This document shows, one piece after another, positions 1 to 7,648 of a DNA stretch of 64,000 nucleotides. The notes beneath the pieces were generated by a model, which saw nothing but the letters and a program-made list of their open reading frames with translations, did no database searches and was not told the DNA's origin. Numbering within the stretch: position 1 is the stretch's first letter; every line of letters starts with the position of its first letter. A program made the translations under genes and the position numbers. Source of the DNA: Sporosarcina sp. FSL K6-1508 (GTDB taxonomy: Bacteria > Bacillota > Bacilli > Bacillales_A > Planococcaceae); NCBI RefSeq assembly GCF_038007465.1, contig NZ_JBBOXF010000001.1, positions 2,925,001 through 2,989,000 of the forward strand, written 5' to 3'.

Positions 1-2
1 TG

Positions 3-152
3 ATGGCGAATGGTGAATTCGACAACTTAAATAACATATCTGCTGATATTTCTGCAGTTCGAAGTTATATCCGGATTTCACCTAAAACTTCACATCGGGG
101 TATTCATGGTTTAGCTGGATTACTAGAAAGAGGAATTACTTCAAGTTGTTAA
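3..152 (+). CDS. short ORF of unknown function, possibly the end of a longer gene
   Basis: An open frame of 49 codons begins with ATG at base 3 and may continue left of the window. The product contains RSYIRIS and LAGLLERGITS but I recognise no domain. No ribosome site can be judged because only two bases precede it. It lies just upstream of an XtrA-like phage gene, so it is probably part of the same prophage remnant. Confidence 0.3.
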   Translation: MANGEFDNLNNISADISAVRSYIRISPKTSHRGIHGLAGLLERGITSSC

Positions 153-286
153 GAGTGTTTATTGCGGGGATCTTATTTCAAACAGGCCATCGAACGGTAA
201 GCTGAGCGGTTTTAATGAAATAGCGAAATCCTTGAAAAATACAACACCTAGATGGTTTGATACTGACTAGCAAAGGGGATCTCTTT

Positions 287-484
287 ATGAGAATGAAAGA
301 ATTACAGATTAGTTCCAACGGAGTCTTGAATTTTGATACAAAGGAACTATCGGGATCATGCGTCATTGTAATCAGTGACGGTAAAGTCAAATTATCAGAA
401 TTACCTCCACATGCTGATACGATAATCAAGACGTATAAAGGGATAGTAACTTGTGTTAATTGGGATGAGGGGGAGCTATTTTGA
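287..484 (+). CDS. XtrA/YqaO-like phage protein
   Basis: A 65-residue protein. The segments SGSCVIVISDGKVKLSELPPHA and ETIIKTYKG-like continuation have the look of the small XtrA/YqaO proteins of the PBSX and skin elements of Bacillus, whose function is unknown. I chose ATG 287 over an upstream in-frame ATG because a purine-rich AAAGGGGA stretch lies about 10 bases ahead. In PBSX-like phages xtrA sits beside the late regulator xpf, and here an Xpf-like remnant follows within 1 kb, which supports the assignment. The family call is from memory of the family, not from a search. Confidence 0.55.
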   Translation: MRMKELQISSNGVLNFDTKELSGSCVIVISDGKVKLSELPPHADTIIKTYKGIVTCVNWDEGELF

Positions 485-560
485 ATAAAAGAAAAAGAAT
501 AAGAATTCAAACGATGTTGAAGGTGTTTTAAAGTTTCTCCGTAACGATCCACAATCTCGG

Positions 561-1109
561 ATGGACAGATCTTTGTATTGTTGCAAAAAAACGAAAAATT
601 CCGACAAAATTGCCCAATTGTTTTCTTATCTAATGGTTGGCCTGGTTATTTTTCACCTTTTAGCGTTTTTAGGTTTTGTTAATAACAGCAAAGATTTCAC
701 CATTGATGAAAAAATGATGTTTTTCGCTTCGTATGTTATTCTGGTATCAATCTTAATACCGATAATTCAATTTATTGTTAGTAAAAATGATTCTGTTAAT
801 ATGGAAGAGACTGAATACCTGCTGTTGTATATTGTGAATATCATAACTGACCAAGCTAAAATATTCAATGAAGAGAAGGAAAAGTATAATGAAGTATTAA
901 GTAAGATTGCTAGTTTGGAAAGTATAGATAAAATAGTAGACGAGGAATTTTTGAATATCAAAAATCAAAAGGAAATGATGGATTACTTAAAAGAAAGACA
1001 TTCCGGAATCAAAAAAATAGTCCCCGCAAGTCAACTAGAGGACAACGATGATTACAGCATTGCGCTGTGTCATTTGTTGTCCTCTTTTTTATTTCAAAAA
1101 AAGGAGTGA
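561..1109 (+). CDS. membrane protein with two transmembrane segments and a cytoplasmic coiled coil
   Basis: A 182-residue product. Two hydrophobic segments lie near residues 20-42 and 52-75; after residue 80 the protein is charged and helical, consistent with a coiled coil. No family recognised. The start is doubtful: ATG 561 has no good ribosome site, and the same frame stays open upstream with protein-like codons, so an upstream start may have been lost by frameshift. The 3' end is also odd: the last 20 codons run through a strong terminator hairpin at 1037-1090, suggesting that the natural stop has been lost. It may be a decayed gene of the prophage remnant. Confidence 0.4.
   Translation: MDRSLYCCKKTKNSDKIAQLFSYLMVGLVIFHLLAFLGFVNNSKDFTIDEKMMFFASYVILVSILIPIIQFIVSKNDSVNMEETEYLLLYIVNIITDQAKIFNEEKEKYNEVLSKIASLESIDKIVDEEFLNIKNQKEMMDYLKERHSGIKKIVPASQLEDNDDYSIALCHLLSSFLFQKKE
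1037..1090 (+). terminator. rho-independent terminator
   Basis: The arms AGAGGACAAC (1037-1046) and GTTGTCCTCT (1076-1085) are perfectly complementary over 10 bases and are followed by a run of T. The hairpin overlaps the 3' end of the open frame that starts at 561. Confidence 0.8.
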
Positions 1110-1114
1110 GAGAA

Positions 1115-1302
1115 ATGAAATCGTTGCAACTGAACTGGTTGAAAAAGGATCCGCTGATGCTCGGACAGGCGAAGTGGAGCGAAAAGATACTGGGACAAGG
1201 GGTAAGTCGTCGGAACAGTTGTCTGATAGGGAATGGGCTGAATTGATGGGTACAAATCGGCAAACGTGCAAAAGGGTTAACGGGTCAATTCGTAAACGAT
1301 AG
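1115..1302 (+). pseudogene. small phage protein broken by a frameshift
   Basis: ATG 1115 follows a good AAGGAG site and opens a frame that stops at 1246 (MKSLQLNWLKKDPLMLGQAK at the start). From about 1200 the neighbouring frame looks more protein-like (SDREWAELMGTNRQT, ending at 1302), a pattern found in small genes next to late regulators of Bacillales prophages. I infer one ancestral gene with a shift near position 1200. The function is unknown. Confidence 0.4.
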
Positions 1303-1317
1303 TAGGGTTCGGGCTTA

Positions 1318-1475
1318 TGACGGAGAAGCAGATTGTGCAGTTGTTGAAAGATTATCACTGGATGATTAATAGTGTGAAGATAATGCGCGAGGGATTGAAT
1401 GATGTTGGTGGAACTTTACGGCTCAATATGGATTGGAGGCAGCTATGCCGAAAGCGGCGTTTGTGGTTTTAACTA
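1318..1475 (+). pseudogene. remnant of an Xpf-like phage late-transcription regulator
   Basis: ATG 1318 begins with MTEKQIVQLLKDYHWMINSV, the typical start of the PBSX Xpf / sigma-70 region 4-like regulators of Bacillales prophages. After about 35 codons the expected sequence continues in another frame (TAQYGLEAAMPKAA, near 1415-1460) and then ends abruptly at the convergent regulator gene. The helix-turn-helix half is missing. The gene is both frameshifted and truncated, so the late genes of this old prophage can no longer be switched on by it. Confidence 0.6.
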
Positions 1476-1503
1476 CGCCGACGTCCCCATTACATACAAG
1501 TGA

Positions 1504-1953
1504 TTATTTATGTTTTACTAGGTGCTCCTTAAGCGCAACATTCAATATCTCTAAATTCTTCGGATCCATGAGAGGGATTTTTGAGCAATCTATTTTCATG
1601 AGATCCCCAACGTAAGTAGCGTGGCGCCTTATTTTGTTGAAGACGACTGGCGGTAAATTCAGTAGCTCGATCTCATCATCTAGTGGATTGTGTTTGATTT
1701 CGACGACAGGTTCAAAGATAGGCTCGACAACAGTGTTGTCTACAAATTTCAATAGCATCCCGACATCAGTTATCTCAAGTAAGATCATGATTTTCTGGAG
1801 GTGGATAAGTGATAAGCGTTCAGTTTTATTTTTATTAAGATTAGAGATAGATTCGTAACGGATGTCTGTTAAATTCGGAAGTTTTAGTTGAGTCATATTT
1901 CGTTCTTTAAGGATTTGATTTGACACAATTTCAACCTCAGCCAATGTAATCAA
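1504..1953 (-). CDS. XRE-family (Cro/CI-type) transcriptional regulator
   Basis: A 149-residue protein with an N-terminal helix-turn-helix of the Cro/CI type near residues 12-65 (ILKERNMTQLKLPNLTDIRY, then the recognition-helix region ISNLNKNKTERLSL). The C-terminal half, residues 75-149, is acidic and unrecognised. The TTG start at 1953 is set so that the domain is complete, but its ribosome site is poorly spaced and a start at ATG 1896 is possible. It is divergent from the small secreted-peptide gene at 2221, which makes it a candidate controller of that gene. Confidence 0.6.
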   Translation of the reverse strand: MITLAEVEIVSNQILKERNMTQLKLPNLTDIRYESISNLNKNKTERLSLIHLQKIMILLEITDVGMLLKFVDNTVVEPIFEPVVEIKHNPLDDEIELLNLPPVVFNKIRRHATYVGDLMKIDCSKIPLMDPKNLEILNVALKEHLVKHK

Positions 1954-2016
1954 CTCCGAGTAAATGATGAGGTAATTCTACCTTATATCCGATTATCCGT
2001 ATAGGTGGAGAATAAA

Positions 2017-2054
2017 AGAGGGGGTGCGTGCGTGCGAGCGACATGACCCCTCTT
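2017..2054 (-). terminator. hairpin with a T-rich side on the minus strand
   Basis: GAGGGGGT and ACCCCTC arms enclose a GC-rich loop containing GCGTGCGTGCGAGCG. On the minus strand the hairpin is followed by TCTTTTATT, so it could terminate or attenuate leftward transcription entering the regulator gene at 1953. No gene on its right would need it, so attenuation in the leader is possible. Confidence 0.45.
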
Positions 2055-2220
2055 ACCAGCCCTGATACATAGGTAATTAAAAAATTAGTTGGTTTAGACT
2101 GAGTATCTTGAATGTACAAAATAAATATTCGAAAAAATAAAAAAATAAAAAGGGTTTTAGTAAATAGAGCAGAATATAACGGTGTACGAAGAAATATCTA
2201 AATAAAGGAGATGGGAATTG

Positions 2221-2379
2221 ATGAAAAAGAAAAAGTCGACGTTTTCTATCATGAGTATTTTATTAGTTTTAAGTTTATCGTTTGGTAGCAGTGCAGGCGC
2301 AAAACCAGTTGATTTTGATCCCGATCCTCCAAAGCCACCACCAACATCGTGCGTAAAAGCGCCTTGTCCATTGTATTAA
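2221..2379 (+). CDS. small secreted proline-rich peptide, signalling-peptide-like
   Basis: A 52-residue peptide. A lysine-rich start (MKKKKS) is followed by a hydrophobic signal-peptide core (residues 8-21) and a likely cleavage site after GSSAGA. The predicted mature part of about 25 residues is rich in proline and aspartate and ends SCVKAPCPLY with two cysteines. A good AAAGGAGATGGG site precedes the ATG. The layout resembles precursors of exported Gram-positive signalling peptides (Phr, PapR) or a small toxin, but I recognise no family, and no Rap or PlcR-like receptor is adjacent; the nearest regulator is the XRE gene at 1504-1953. Confidence 0.6.
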   Translation: MKKKKSTFSIMSILLVLSLSFGSSAGAKPVDFDPDPPKPPPTSCVKAPCPLY

Positions 2380-2390
2380 TTGATTCAGAA

Positions 2391-2424
2391 AAAGCATCGA
2401 TTCTAAAATGATCGGTGCTTTTTT
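2391..2424 (+). terminator. rho-independent terminator
   Basis: AAAGCATCGAT and ATCGGTGCTT arms with one mismatch are followed by TTTTTT. It closes the secreted-peptide transcript 12 bases after the stop codon. Confidence 0.8.
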
Positions 2425-2499
2425 ATATACCTAAAAAAGTGAGATTAAAATGATTTACACCTTACTTGGCGAATGTTGTCGTATGAGCGGGGGAGGAAA

Positions 2500-2748
2500 A
2501 TGCGCATGAAAGTTAAATATCATCTGTTTGATACTAGTCAAGGAATGTTAGTGTCTGAAGGCGATAGATATCAAACAATCCATATTGATAATGATGTTGA
2601 ACTTGATAAACACGAAAGCTTAAAAACAGTGGGTGGTGCGATAGGAAAAGAAATTAATAGATCTATTTCAAATATCAAAGTATTAGGGTACGAATTAGTT
2701 TTAGCATCTCTTCTGAGGTGCTTTTTCTATTACATAAAAGGATGGTGA
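2500..2748 (+). CDS. hypothetical small protein
   Basis: An 82-residue product starting MRMKVKYHLFDTSQGML, with GGGGAGGA immediately upstream; I chose ATG 2500 for that spacing, and ATG 2506 is also possible. The body is a mixed alpha/beta sequence of unknown function. The last 15 codons run across the hairpin AGCATCTC...GAGGTGCT followed by a T run (about 2703-2727), so the original stop codon was probably before the hairpin and has been lost. It is one of several small, terminator-separated ORFs here. Confidence 0.45.
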   Translation: MRMKVKYHLFDTSQGMLVSEGDRYQTIHIDNDVELDKHESLKTVGGAIGKEINRSISNIKVLGYELVLASLLRCFFYYIKGW

Positions 2749-3021
2749 TGAAAACGACAAACAAACCAATAGCTGCACATTGCAATGCAGGATGTAAAAA
2801 GGAATTCACAATCAATAAGTTCCTTACGCGTAAAGTTAAGAACGGCATTCGTTGCTTACTTACTATGCAAGTGCTGAGAAACTAAAGCTTCAGAAGGAAA
2901 TGCGTAAGCTACATGTATTAATACGATACATTGGTCCTTCGCGATTCTACCTAGAAGAAAATATACTGAAAGCAAAAATTAAACAAAGTATGGACGAAGC
3001 AAGAGCAATTACTACTGAATA
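2748..3021 (+). pseudogene. frameshifted cysteine-containing phage protein
   Basis: ATG 2748 opens MKTTNKPIAAHCNAGCKKEF and runs to TAA after 45 codons. From about 2860 a second frame continues in a natural way (YYASAEKLKLQKEMRKL... to TAA at 3021). Intact small phage proteins of this kind carry a second CxxC pair between the halves; here that stretch is missing, so a deletion of several dozen bases plus a frame change explains the structure. Probably a zinc-binding protein in its intact form; function unknown. Confidence 0.5.
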
Positions 3022-3086
3022 ACTAATGCATTCAAAGTCTATTCAATCGAGTGGGCTTTTTCTTCTACATAAAATTAAAGGTGGTG

Positions 3087-3248
3087 ATGATAATGACATT
3101 TCTTAAAGCATTATTTCGTGTACTGTTTCCATCATTCAATATCGGTATCAAGCCACCTTCTAGAGTGACGATGGGATTCGGGGAGTTAGGCAAGGGACCA
3201 ACTGTTGGTATTACAGCAACAAATGGTAATACATCAGAAAAGAAGTGA
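3087..3248 (+). CDS. small hypothetical peptide
   Basis: About 51-53 residues starting at ATG 3087 or 3093 after GGTGGTGATG. The N-terminal FLKALFRVLFPSF is an amphipathic hydrophobic helix, followed by a Gly/Pro-rich tail ending NTSEKK. No signal-peptidase site or known family is visible. It could be membrane-associated. A T-rich hairpin region (about 3040-3065) separates it from the gene before. Confidence 0.4.
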   Translation: MIMTFLKALFRVLFPSFNIGIKPPSRVTMGFGELGKGPTVGITATNGNTSEKK

Positions 3249-3394
3249 TCCTACAAAGTTAGCCATCTATTAAAATCTCCTTTTTAATTCCTAATTTGAA
3301 TTAGGTTATTTATTTATTTTAAGGACAAGGGAAGACAATCACCCTTGCGCGAAAGATTTAGGGTCATATTGTAATTGAGAAGGAGGTGAAAAAA

Positions 3395-3760
3395 ATGGGA
3401 TCTTATTCAAAAAAATGTGATTGTCATCACTCTGATAATGACATGGATTTTAGACGCATGGAAGCAAAATTGGAAGATATTTTGATACAACTTCAACAAC
3501 AAAAGCAGTGGCAAGGTCAGTATCAAAATCAATTCCAAGATCAAGATCAAGATCAAGATCAAGATCAAAAACAAGCTCAAGCTCAAGTTGATACTGATAC
3601 AAGTACCTTCGAAAATATTGGAAGTCCAACAATCACTGTTACAAATACTGTCGATGTTGTTTCGGTAGCTGTTGCCGTGGCACTATTATTACAGGGACCA
3701 TTAGGGACAGGTCTTTCTGTTGATGCAGTAAAAGAATTAAAAAATATGCTTCAAGCATAA
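3395..3760 (+). CDS. glutamine/aspartate-repeat protein, possible spore-surface protein
   Basis: A 121-residue protein. Residues 1-40 contain Cys and His (KKCDCHHSDNDMDF) and a short predicted helix. Residues 41-65 are a low-complexity run of QD dipeptides encoded by five perfect CAAGAT units, followed by QAQAQ. The C-terminal 50 residues are Val/Ala-rich and hydrophobic (VVSVAVAVALLLQGPLG). ATG 3395 has an ideal AGGAGG 8 bases upstream. Composition resembles small spore coat or exosporium proteins of Bacillales, but this is an impression from composition, not homology. Confidence 0.5.
   Translation: MGSYSKKCDCHHSDNDMDFRRMEAKLEDILIQLQQQKQWQGQYQNQFQDQDQDQDQDQKQAQAQVDTDTSTFENIGSPTITVTNTVDVVSVAVAVALLLQGPLGTGLSVDAVKELKNMLQA
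3536..3565 (+). repeat. CAAGAT hexanucleotide tandem repeat, five copies
   Basis: Five perfect CAAGAT units in frame encode alternating Gln-Asp. Unit gain or loss would change the protein length by two residues without a frameshift. Confidence 0.9.
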
Positions 3761-4076
3761 TGATAATGGTTTCAACAAAATAATATCTTCTTGGTAGCAG
3801 AAAACGCTAATTTGCGTTCTCTGTTACTAATTACTTAAATAATTAGTTTATCAGTTGGATACCTTTTATATTTAAGTCTCTTCATTTTGGTGATTATGTT
3901 ACTATTTTTTAATCCAAGAGAAGAAAAAAAGAAGCCACAGTTGTTCCAACTAAAGTTAATAAATTTCTTTTTTGGGAATAAGCCATAAAATAAGAAATGA
4001 AATTAAGCGCTCATATATTGGGTGCTTTTTTCTATGCCGAAAAAAATTAAGCGATTAGCATAATGAGGTGATGCCA
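3761..4076 (+). other. intergenic stretch with two hairpins and a possible degraded membrane peptide
   Basis: A hairpin with TCTGTTAC-type arms lies near 3795-3828 and another (AAGCGC...GGTGCTT plus T run) near 4005-4032, both terminator-like. Between them a frame from 3839 to the TAA at 3986 reads as a small membrane protein (GYLLYLSLFILVIMLLFF then a charged tail) but has no credible start codon or ribosome site, so it is probably a remnant. Confidence 0.4.
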
Positions 4077-4580
4077 TTGAATGTGAAGAAAAAGAAAAGA
4101 GGAAGCAGAGGGAAATTCGTTGAATGGTTAAAACCAGAAGGGTTAATCAAGATTGAAGGTTGGGTTCGCGATGGTTTAACAGATGAACAGATCGCTACAA
4201 ACATAGGTATTAGTCGTTCGACATTGAATGAATGGAAAAAGAAGTATTCGGACATATCGGACGCCTTAAAAAGGGGCAAGGAAGTTGTTGACCGTCAAGT
4301 TGAGAATGCGTTGCTTAAACGGGCTCTTGGATATCAATACAACGAAGTTACACAAGAAAAAACATGGAGTGACGAACTAGGGATATATGAGATGCCAGTA
4401 ACAAAGATTGCCACAAAAGAAGTCAATCCAGATACGACCGCTCAAATCTTCTGGCTGAAGAACCGCAAACCGAAAGACTGGCGTGATAAACAGGATATCC
4501 AACACAGTGGCAATATGGACATCAATAACCCAGTTAAGGGCCTCACAACAGAGGAACTAAGGAAGCTGATAGACAAATGA
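4077..4580 (+). CDS. phage terminase small subunit-like protein (phBC6A51-type HTH)
   Basis: A protein of 167 residues. A resolvase/homeodomain-like helix-turn-helix is visible near residues 25-60 (GLTDEQIATNIGISRSTLNE), followed by a helical part and the segment QIFWLKNRKPKDWRDKQ, which is typical of small terminase subunits of Bacillales phages. TTG 4077 is preferred because GAGGTG lies 6 bases upstream; GTG 4068 and ATG 4071 overlap that site. The stop overlaps the start of the truncated large subunit by 4 bases, as in a functional terS-terL pair. It would recognise phage DNA for packaging, but its partner is broken. Confidence 0.7.
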   Translation: MNVKKKKRGSRGKFVEWLKPEGLIKIEGWVRDGLTDEQIATNIGISRSTLNEWKKKYSDISDALKRGKEVVDRQVENALLKRALGYQYNEVTQEKTWSDELGIYEMPVTKIATKEVNPDTTAQIFWLKNRKPKDWRDKQDIQHSGNMDINNPVKGLTTEELRKLIDK

Positions 4581-4843
4581 CTGATTTAGAGAAAATAAAA
4601 CAAATGGCCAAGTTAGAACTCGCTAACCGTGAGTTCTTTTATTTTTGCCATTTGCTTGCTCCAGACTTCTATGCGGCAGACCGTCAGTACTTAATTGACC
4701 TTTGGAATGAGATGCAGGTGTTCTATGAATCGGACGATGACGTATTAATCGTTAACGTACCACCTCGTTATGGCAAGTCCAGAACAGCTGTCATGTTTGC
4801 ACAATGGATATTCGGACAAAATCAGAACGAGAATAAGTGTTAG
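4577..4843 (+). pseudogene. truncated terminase large subunit (N-terminal fragment)
   Basis: Only 88 residues remain of a protein normally 400-500 long. The fragment has the usual N-terminal segment (LANREFFYFCHLLAPDFY) and a Walker A-like motif PPRYGKS near residues 62-68, then stops at 4843. Downstream sequence does not continue the ATPase or nuclease in any frame, so the rest has been deleted. This deletion marks the inner breakpoint of the old prophage. Confidence 0.75.
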
Positions 4844-4883
4844 AGCATTGTAGGCCTCAAGGGAGTTTTTGATTAAGTCATCA

Positions 4884-5228
4884 ATGATTAGCACAGAAGC
4901 ACCGAAACCAGTTGCTGTACCTGTTGCAGACGTTGCTAGGTAGATAGACGATATTCAGGAGTTTGCATTATCAAAAGATGAAATAAAAATTTTTCCAGAC
5001 CAAGAAGTTTCTTTAAGTTTTGAAGAAAATAATGAAAATGGTGGAGATATTTTTACAGATGAGAAAATTACTGTTGCACTATGGAAAGACAATCAACGAT
5101 TAGAATGGGAACTGATTGATTTTAATAAATTTCGCTTCCCGACAGACGAGGGCAAATACGTTTTAGAAGTTAATTTTGCGTCTTTGGCAGGTAGTGCTCA
5201 GTATGTCGGAAATATTTTTATTAAATAA
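4884..5228 (+). pseudogene. C-terminal fragment of an unknown protein with an internal stop
   Basis: A frame from ATG 4884 is interrupted by TAG at 4941 and then stays open for 94 codons to TAA 5228 (KDEIKIFPDQEVSLSFEEN ... LEWELIDFNKFRFP ... VEVNFASLAG-like end). The sequence looks like a beta-rich domain of an extracellular or surface protein. No start codon with a ribosome site follows the stop, so it is a fragment. Confidence 0.4.
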
Positions 5229-5357
5229 TTTGACTAAAGATTAACAAACCTATATTAAATAACGTGGGCTTTATTGGAACGGCAGAAATGTTTTCTTATT
5301 GTGCTAACGGACAGGATTTTGAACAAGAATAGATAAAAATGCAAAGGGGGATCAGAT

Positions 5358-5672
5358 ATGATTGTTTTGCTTAATGTTGGAAGCCTAATGCTTGGGGTAA
5401 TTGCTTGGATACTTCCTGTAGTTGCCCTCATGCGACATGAAAAACATAACTATAGGAATTGGGCCGCCCTATCCATTATGAGTATCAGTGCTTGTGCTAT
5501 CTCGTTATGTTTTCAGATTTTTTATAACTATCATCTGGTAAAGATTGAGGATTGGTCTGCTCTTATGGACACAACGGGTGCTGTAGCGTTCGTCGCGGCA
5601 GTTCTTCTCATCGTTACCATCATATTAAATGCAATTACCCTGTTTGTATATCGTGGCAGAACAGCAAAGTAG
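5358..5672 (+). CDS. small integral membrane protein
   Basis: A 104-residue protein with three clear hydrophobic segments near residues 5-24, 36-56 and 72-97, separated by short charged loops (MRHEKHNYRNW). AAAGGGGGATCAG gives a good ribosome site before the ATG. Similar three-helix proteins with the MRHEKHNYRN loop occur in Bacillales genomes without known function. No operon partner: flanking sequence is non-coding or decayed. Confidence 0.6.
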   Translation: MIVLLNVGSLMLGVIAWILPVVALMRHEKHNYRNWAALSIMSISACAISLCFQIFYNYHLVKIEDWSALMDTTGAVAFVAAVLLIVTIILNAITLFVYRGRTAK

Positions 5673-6606
5673 GATATCAAATTCCAGTTTTATAGGATTG
5701 GAATTTTAAATTCATAACGCAAAAAGGATTAATCCACACTTCTGTTTTTAAAGTAAAGGGTAGTTTAGTGAAGAAGTTTATGACTACGAAACTCTCTTAA
5801 TAAAAAATATAGAGGCTTGAAACCTACTAAGGGGAAACGTCTAAATAAATTAATTATAGATGTTGAATTAAAGAATCTCATTGAATCTACTGTGGCGCTC
5901 AATAATGAGCGAGTTGTAATTCGGGGTGTGGATTGTAGAACGCTTGGCGCTTTTGGGATGCCTTTGCCGCGCCTGCACTAGGGTGTTCCTTAACGAGAGA
6001 AATGTGATTTTGAGATGTAATATGCCAAGATTATAAGGTGATTACTATCTGATACTATATAAATTGAAAAAATTTCCATTGAACCGCTACCCCCGAGTAG
6101 GCGCCTTCGCTCAGTTTATACACCAGATTCAATAGTTCAACATATATAATTAGATTCAAGAAAGACGCACTTAAGGTTGCAGATTTCATCACAGCTAACG
6201 AAATGCTCTTTCTCACATAGACCATCCAGCGAAGGCGCGACTTCGTGGTAGCCGGAGCGATAAGACTGAAAGTGATCTCCTTTCTGGCTTATCGCGAGAG
6301 GTATCCACAAAGCGTCGAAGCGATATTAGCAGGAATTCTAATTCTATCCTCGTGTATTGGGACATTTGTTGATCACATTCGCTCGATTTATGGCACTCCA
6401 GGTAGTAGATCTTATCCCCGAAAACAAAATACATTTTCTCAATATAGACCATCCCGCGAAGACGCGACTTCGAGGGAGGCATCCACAAAGAGCCGAAGCG
6501 GTATTGGCAGGAATTCTGATTCTATCCATTGTAAAGCGCCTATGCCGCACTCATTTTTTCAACAGAATTAGATAGCGTTGCCTCACATTTGAAAGGGGGA
6601 AATCAT
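5673..6606. other. gene-poor DNA with a doubtful 54-codon ORF and a duplicated block
   Basis: The only protein-like frame is TTG 5817 to TAG 5981 (LNKLIIDVELKNLIESTVAL, then RGVDCRTLGAFGMPLP), which has a weak AGAGG upstream and no recognised family; it may be a gene fragment. From 6218 to 6527 an imperfect direct repeat is present (separate entry). I see no tRNA, no insertion-sequence ends and no convincing promoter other than the region just before 6607. Confidence 0.4.
6218..6527. repeat. imperfect direct repeat, one copy split by a palindrome
   Basis: An 83-base unit at 6445-6527 (TAGACCATCC..GCGA.GCGCGACTTCG, then ATCCACAAAG...GCAGGAATTCT.ATTCTATCC) recurs at 6218-6245 plus 6299-6349. 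The left copy is interrupted by 53 bases that contain a stem of 16 pairs with two mismatches (6257-6272 against 6280-6295, loop of 7). Neither copy is coding in a convincing way. Confidence 0.75.
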
Positions 6607-7164
6607 TTGAATCAATCATTGATAATTATTGATGCCCAACAAGAATTAATTGACGGGAACCAAGAAGAAAGAGCGGTTTTTAATAAAGAGCAACTTATTA
6701 GGAATATCAATTTAGTGATTGAAAAAGCAAAGGAATTCGGTGTTCCAATTGTCTTTGTAAGGGATTTAGATGTTGCTGCAGGCAAAGGAAAGGGGTTTCA
6801 AGTTCACAATGAAATTAATGTACCTATGGATGCAGAAATCTTCGATAAAACTGCAACAAATTCCTTCCATGGAACAGGACTTCTAAATCATTTAAGATCT
6901 CAAGAGATCGAGCACGTTGTTATTATGGGCTGTGCAACACAACATTGCATAGATAGCGCAGTCAGAACAGCTACTGTTAGTAGTTTGGATGTCACATTAG
7001 TCAGTGATGGACATTCAACAACAGACAGTGATGTTTTAAGTGCAGAACAAATTATAAAGCATCATAATGAAACTCTTCATGGTCATTACAATGTAGAACA
7101 CTTTTCAATTGTCAGAAGCACAGAGGAAGATTTGTTTCATCCAACTCATGATTCATATAGATAA
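6607..7164 (+). CDS. isochorismatase-family cysteine hydrolase
   Basis: A protein of 185 residues, the normal length for this family. The expected Asp-Lys-Cys catalytic triad is visible: Asp9 in LIIIDAQQEL, Lys81 in IFDKTATNSF and Cys114 in GCATQHCIDSA. The family hydrolyses vinyl ethers, nicotinamide, ureido or related amide bonds; the substrate cannot be named from the sequence. TTG 6607 is chosen because GAAAGGGGG sits 7 bases upstream; the upstream in-frame TTG 6589 overlaps that site. It stands alone in gene-poor DNA. Confidence 0.85.
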   Translation: MNQSLIIIDAQQELIDGNQEERAVFNKEQLIRNINLVIEKAKEFGVPIVFVRDLDVAAGKGKGFQVHNEINVPMDAEIFDKTATNSFHGTGLLNHLRSQEIEHVVIMGCATQHCIDSAVRTATVSSLDVTLVSDGHSTTDSDVLSAEQIIKHHNETLHGHYNVEHFSIVRSTEEDLFHPTHDSYR

Positions 7165-7322
7165 TTTAAAAATATAGCACTAATCGGAAAATCATAATAA
7201 GAACAATAGCCCAATTTCTTGCTGTTGTAATTAAGAAACTGGTATGTTTAAGGGATTAGAATTATTGAGAATAGTTCGGAATAAAACTACGTGGTGTTTA
7301 CTGTAAATATTGAATGGTAAAA

Positions 7323-7350
7323 CAGGTATGTCCATCAGGGCATTCTTTTC
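7323..7350 (+). terminator. weak terminator-like hairpin
   Basis: ATGTCC and GGGCAT arms with a four-base loop precede TTCTTTTC. It has the same pattern as the better hairpin at 7675-7700. Confidence 0.4.
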
Positions 7351-7405
7351 ATTTGAAGGATTCCTTCCTCTTTTGTAGAATAATGCAAAGGAGGAGGGAT
7401 TATTC

Positions 7406-7648
7406 ATGACTAATGAAGAAAGAGATCAACTATCTGATATGCTGTTACAAAGTTTGTATGATTATCATTTTGCTAATAATGGGGGAAGCTATAATTTACC
7501 TAAAGCAATGATAAATGCCGACGTAAAAAGCAAACTAGCTATTGAAAACCTTATCGAAAAGGAATATGCCACAGATAGTGGGCAAGGGACAGATAATCTA
7601 GTTTTAGCTATAACAACGCAAGGTATGGACTATATCAAAAACAAATAA
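7406..7648 (+). CDS. hypothetical protein
   Basis: An 80-residue protein with AAGGAGGAGGGA upstream of the ATG. It starts MTNEERDQLSDMLLQSLYDY and ends with ITTQGMDYIKNK, a layout resembling small winged-helix-like proteins found in phages and conjugative elements, but the match is too weak to name. A terminator follows 27 bases after the stop. Confidence 0.55.
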   Translation: MTNEERDQLSDMLLQSLYDYHFANNGGSYNLPKAMINADVKSKLAIENLIEKEYATDSGQGTDNLVLAITTQGMDYIKNK

